Below are positions 30,854 to 32,578 of a stretch of 32,578 nt of DNA, piece after piece. This stretch comes from Actinomortierella ambigua (lineage: Eukaryota; Mortierellomycota; Mortierellomycetes; Mortierellales; Mortierellaceae): positions 1 through 32,578 of the forward strand of contig JAAAJB010000406.1 of NCBI GenBank assembly GCA_016098155.1. Reading direction: 5' to 3'. The translations under genes and the position numbers were made by a program. The notes below the pieces were generated by a model. That model did no database searches and was not told where the DNA came from. It saw only the letters and a list, made by a program, of their open reading frames with translations. Within the stretch, counting starts at the first letter, position 1. Every line of letters begins with the position of its first letter.

Positions 30854-32578
30854 ATGACAGCACTTACATCGGCAGTCGAGTCCACGAATGGACGCCACTT
30901 GAACGGAATCAAAGACCTTGCTAACGGACATACACCGACAGCAGAAGCAATCGCCCAGCAAGAGTTCTCACACTTGACACTCTACACAGGGAACACCATG
31001 CGAACGGGCACTACAGGCATGACCAACTCGCAACTCCAAAAGTCGAATCAAGAGGTAAAGCAAGCCTTTCTCTTCTATTCCATCTTCAGTCATGAAAAAA
31101 AAACAGGAATTTCCCCCACACTCTCTGAAGGATGGGATGTGGCGAAGTGGGGCTGCGAGGCGATCTTGATCAGTAATCATCACCCTTCTGCACAGCTAAT
31201 ATCAACGGATATAACTTTCATCATCTTGCATGGTGTGTGTAAAGAACACAGTGGCGTACTGGACAACCGTTCACGCCAATGGATCAGATCGTGCGTCTTT
31301 GCCACATGTTACTAGTTTGTTTTTGTCTCCGCTTGCCCCCTTCCCTCCATCGCTATTCTCAACCATGCATCTTGGACGTACATGTGTGCAAAGCAAAGTG
31401 CAGGAATAATTCAACAATCACCATACGATTCCTTTGCTTCCCAGACTTTAAACATGTCGCGGACCCTCTGCAGCCATTTGAATCATTATACGACCGGATG
31501 CTTGTCGGGATACGACTGCCATCAACTGAATTCATCATACCAAGAGAGATGAGGCACTAAACTCGATCGCCCAGTGACATCAATCGAAGAGGATATGTTC
31601 GTTGTTCGACCAACAACATCGCCGTTTGGTCCATTTGCGCCAACTCATCCTCCGACGTTGGTTACATTCCTCTATTTTGACTTTTGGTGTGGAGAGCCAA
31701 CGGCGAAAAAAAAAAAGTGCGAAGCATGTCGAAAACATTGGACGCGCAGACGCATATGCAAGGCCCAAAGTCTCCAAGCCACTTCATCCCGCAACCTAGA
31801 CTAACATTGAATGCACATCCATTGATCCTGTTTCTAGTTGCTCTCGGCTTTGGAGGATACGCTGTTGCATTCGATGAACACTGCTCATGTCAAGGGCAAC
31901 GCTATCACAATTCGCGATGAGACGAGTGTGGGATCTCTTGAGGAGGAGCGGTCCAAGTATGAGATTACAGGTATGACACTTTGACTCGTCCTTCCATGTT
32001 GGGATGTTGGCGGATAAATTCAATAGATGCCAAGGGAGTACTGAAACACTTGACTCTCATTCCTCTAATTCCTCTCTCTCTGTCTCTTTCTCTCTCCCTC
32101 TCTCTCTCTCTAGCCAAGCTTTTCTATCTGCCTTCATCAACTGATGAGCCGCTGTCGGTGCAGGTCATCGACGTGGCGATCCAGGATGTGAACACGGTAC
32201 TTGGGACGAGCAAGATCGACCATTTTATTTTGTCGCTGCCAAAGCAGGTCTTTGATGAGAACGGCACGGATGAAGAGGAGCTGCGTGAGTTTGATGAGGA
32301 GCTGGAGCGATCGGTGCTGCCTGTATGGAGCCACCTTTCGGCGTTGCGCCAGTCGGGCCAGATTGGCCGTTTGGGTGTTGCCGAGTTCTCGAAGCAGCAG
32401 TTGGAGCTGCTGAGGGCGAAGGCGATTGCTATGGGAGGTGCTGCACCAGAGATCAACCAGGTCAACTTGGCAGACTGCTGTGTCTTGCCCAAGGACCTTG
32501 TCGAGTATGCGAAGCAGGAGGGAATCGAGCTCCTGACTCATGGAGATGCTCATGGTAAGTAAAGCAAAAAAAAAAAAA
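30854..32578 (+). CDS. GCLM: Glutamate-cysteine ligase modifier subunit (3' partial)
   Basis: Exons 30854-31054, 31838-31970 and 32114-32554 are seen; the last ends at a GTAAGT donor and the window stops inside the next intron. About 258 residues are visible, close to the length of animal GCLM (about 274), so only a short C-terminus is missing. Exon 1 gives MTALTSAVESTNG through FSHLTLYTGNTMRTG and QLQKSNQE. It joins LLSALEDTLLHSMN, then YEITAKLFYLPSS, HFILSLPKQVF, a helix with VLPVWSHLSALRQSGQIGRLGVAEFS, NQVNLADCCVLPKDL and IELLTHGDAHG. These are the aldo-keto-reductase-fold hallmarks of GCLM, which binds the catalytic subunit and raises its affinity for glutamate in glutathione synthesis (cytosol). 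Intron 1 is 783 nt, unusually long here; phases (0, then 1) match. The ATG at 30854 is the first in frame. Confidence 0.88.
32071..32111 (+). repeat. CT repeat forming the polypyrimidine tract of GCLM intron 2
   Basis: About 40 bp of near-pure CT directly before the acceptor TAG at 32111-32113. It works as an oversized polypyrimidine tract and is likely length-variable. Confidence 0.75.

Overview
This window is nuclear DNA from a filamentous, early-diverging fungus, most likely a Mortierellaceae-type mucoromycete. This is inferred from short GT-AG introns (107-167 nt in most genes) with CTGAC/CTGAT-like branch sites, very long CAG/CAA-coded Gln and Asn tracts, and a gene repertoire of a Spo71-like PH protein, fungal-specific transcription factor domain, GT17, secreted S41 peptidases, a kelch-TM protein, an F-box protein and the glutamate-cysteine ligase modifier subunit. 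No species can be named from the sequence alone. The left edge is a perfect 45-bp inverted repeat and the right edge a poly-A run, so the window may be a whole contig that ends at two assembly-breaking structures.

Layout, left to right. 3-1909 (+): C-terminal part of a double-PH, Spo71-like protein (2 exons seen). 2745-8595 (+): a roughly 1840-residue Gln-rich regulator with a fungal transcription factor domain (3 exons) and no visible zinc cluster. 8889-10238 (-): GT17 N-acetylglucosaminyltransferase-like type II membrane protein, convergent with the regulator. 11407-13575 (-): a diverged secreted S41 (CPAF-like) peptidase with a Pro/Glu repeat linker. 14736-16696 (+): secreted kelch ectodomain with one transmembrane helix (3 exons). 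16716-28841 (+): a three-copy tandem array. 30854-window end (+): GCLM-type subunit for glutathione synthesis, incomplete at its 3' end.

The array is the most informative part. Its unit is best read as [F-box gene + S41 peptidase gene]. Unit 1 keeps an intact F-box gene (16792-18840) followed by S41 copy 1. Units 2 and 3 keep only about the first 270 bp of the F-box region (relics 21904-22173 and 25390-25653, cut at the same point), then a shared spacer with a 36-bp minisatellite, then S41 copies 2 and 3. All three S41 copies have the same exon lengths (418 + 1535 nt), intron length (107 nt) and protein length (650 aa). They share a signal peptide, TATA box and an upstream CTTAGCCGCC element. 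The F-box deletion came before the duplication that made units 2 and 3. With the inverted copy at 11407-13575 there are four secreted S41 peptidases within 17.5 kb, suggesting local expansion of an extracellular proteolytic function. No known operon-like or metabolic pathway links the other genes.
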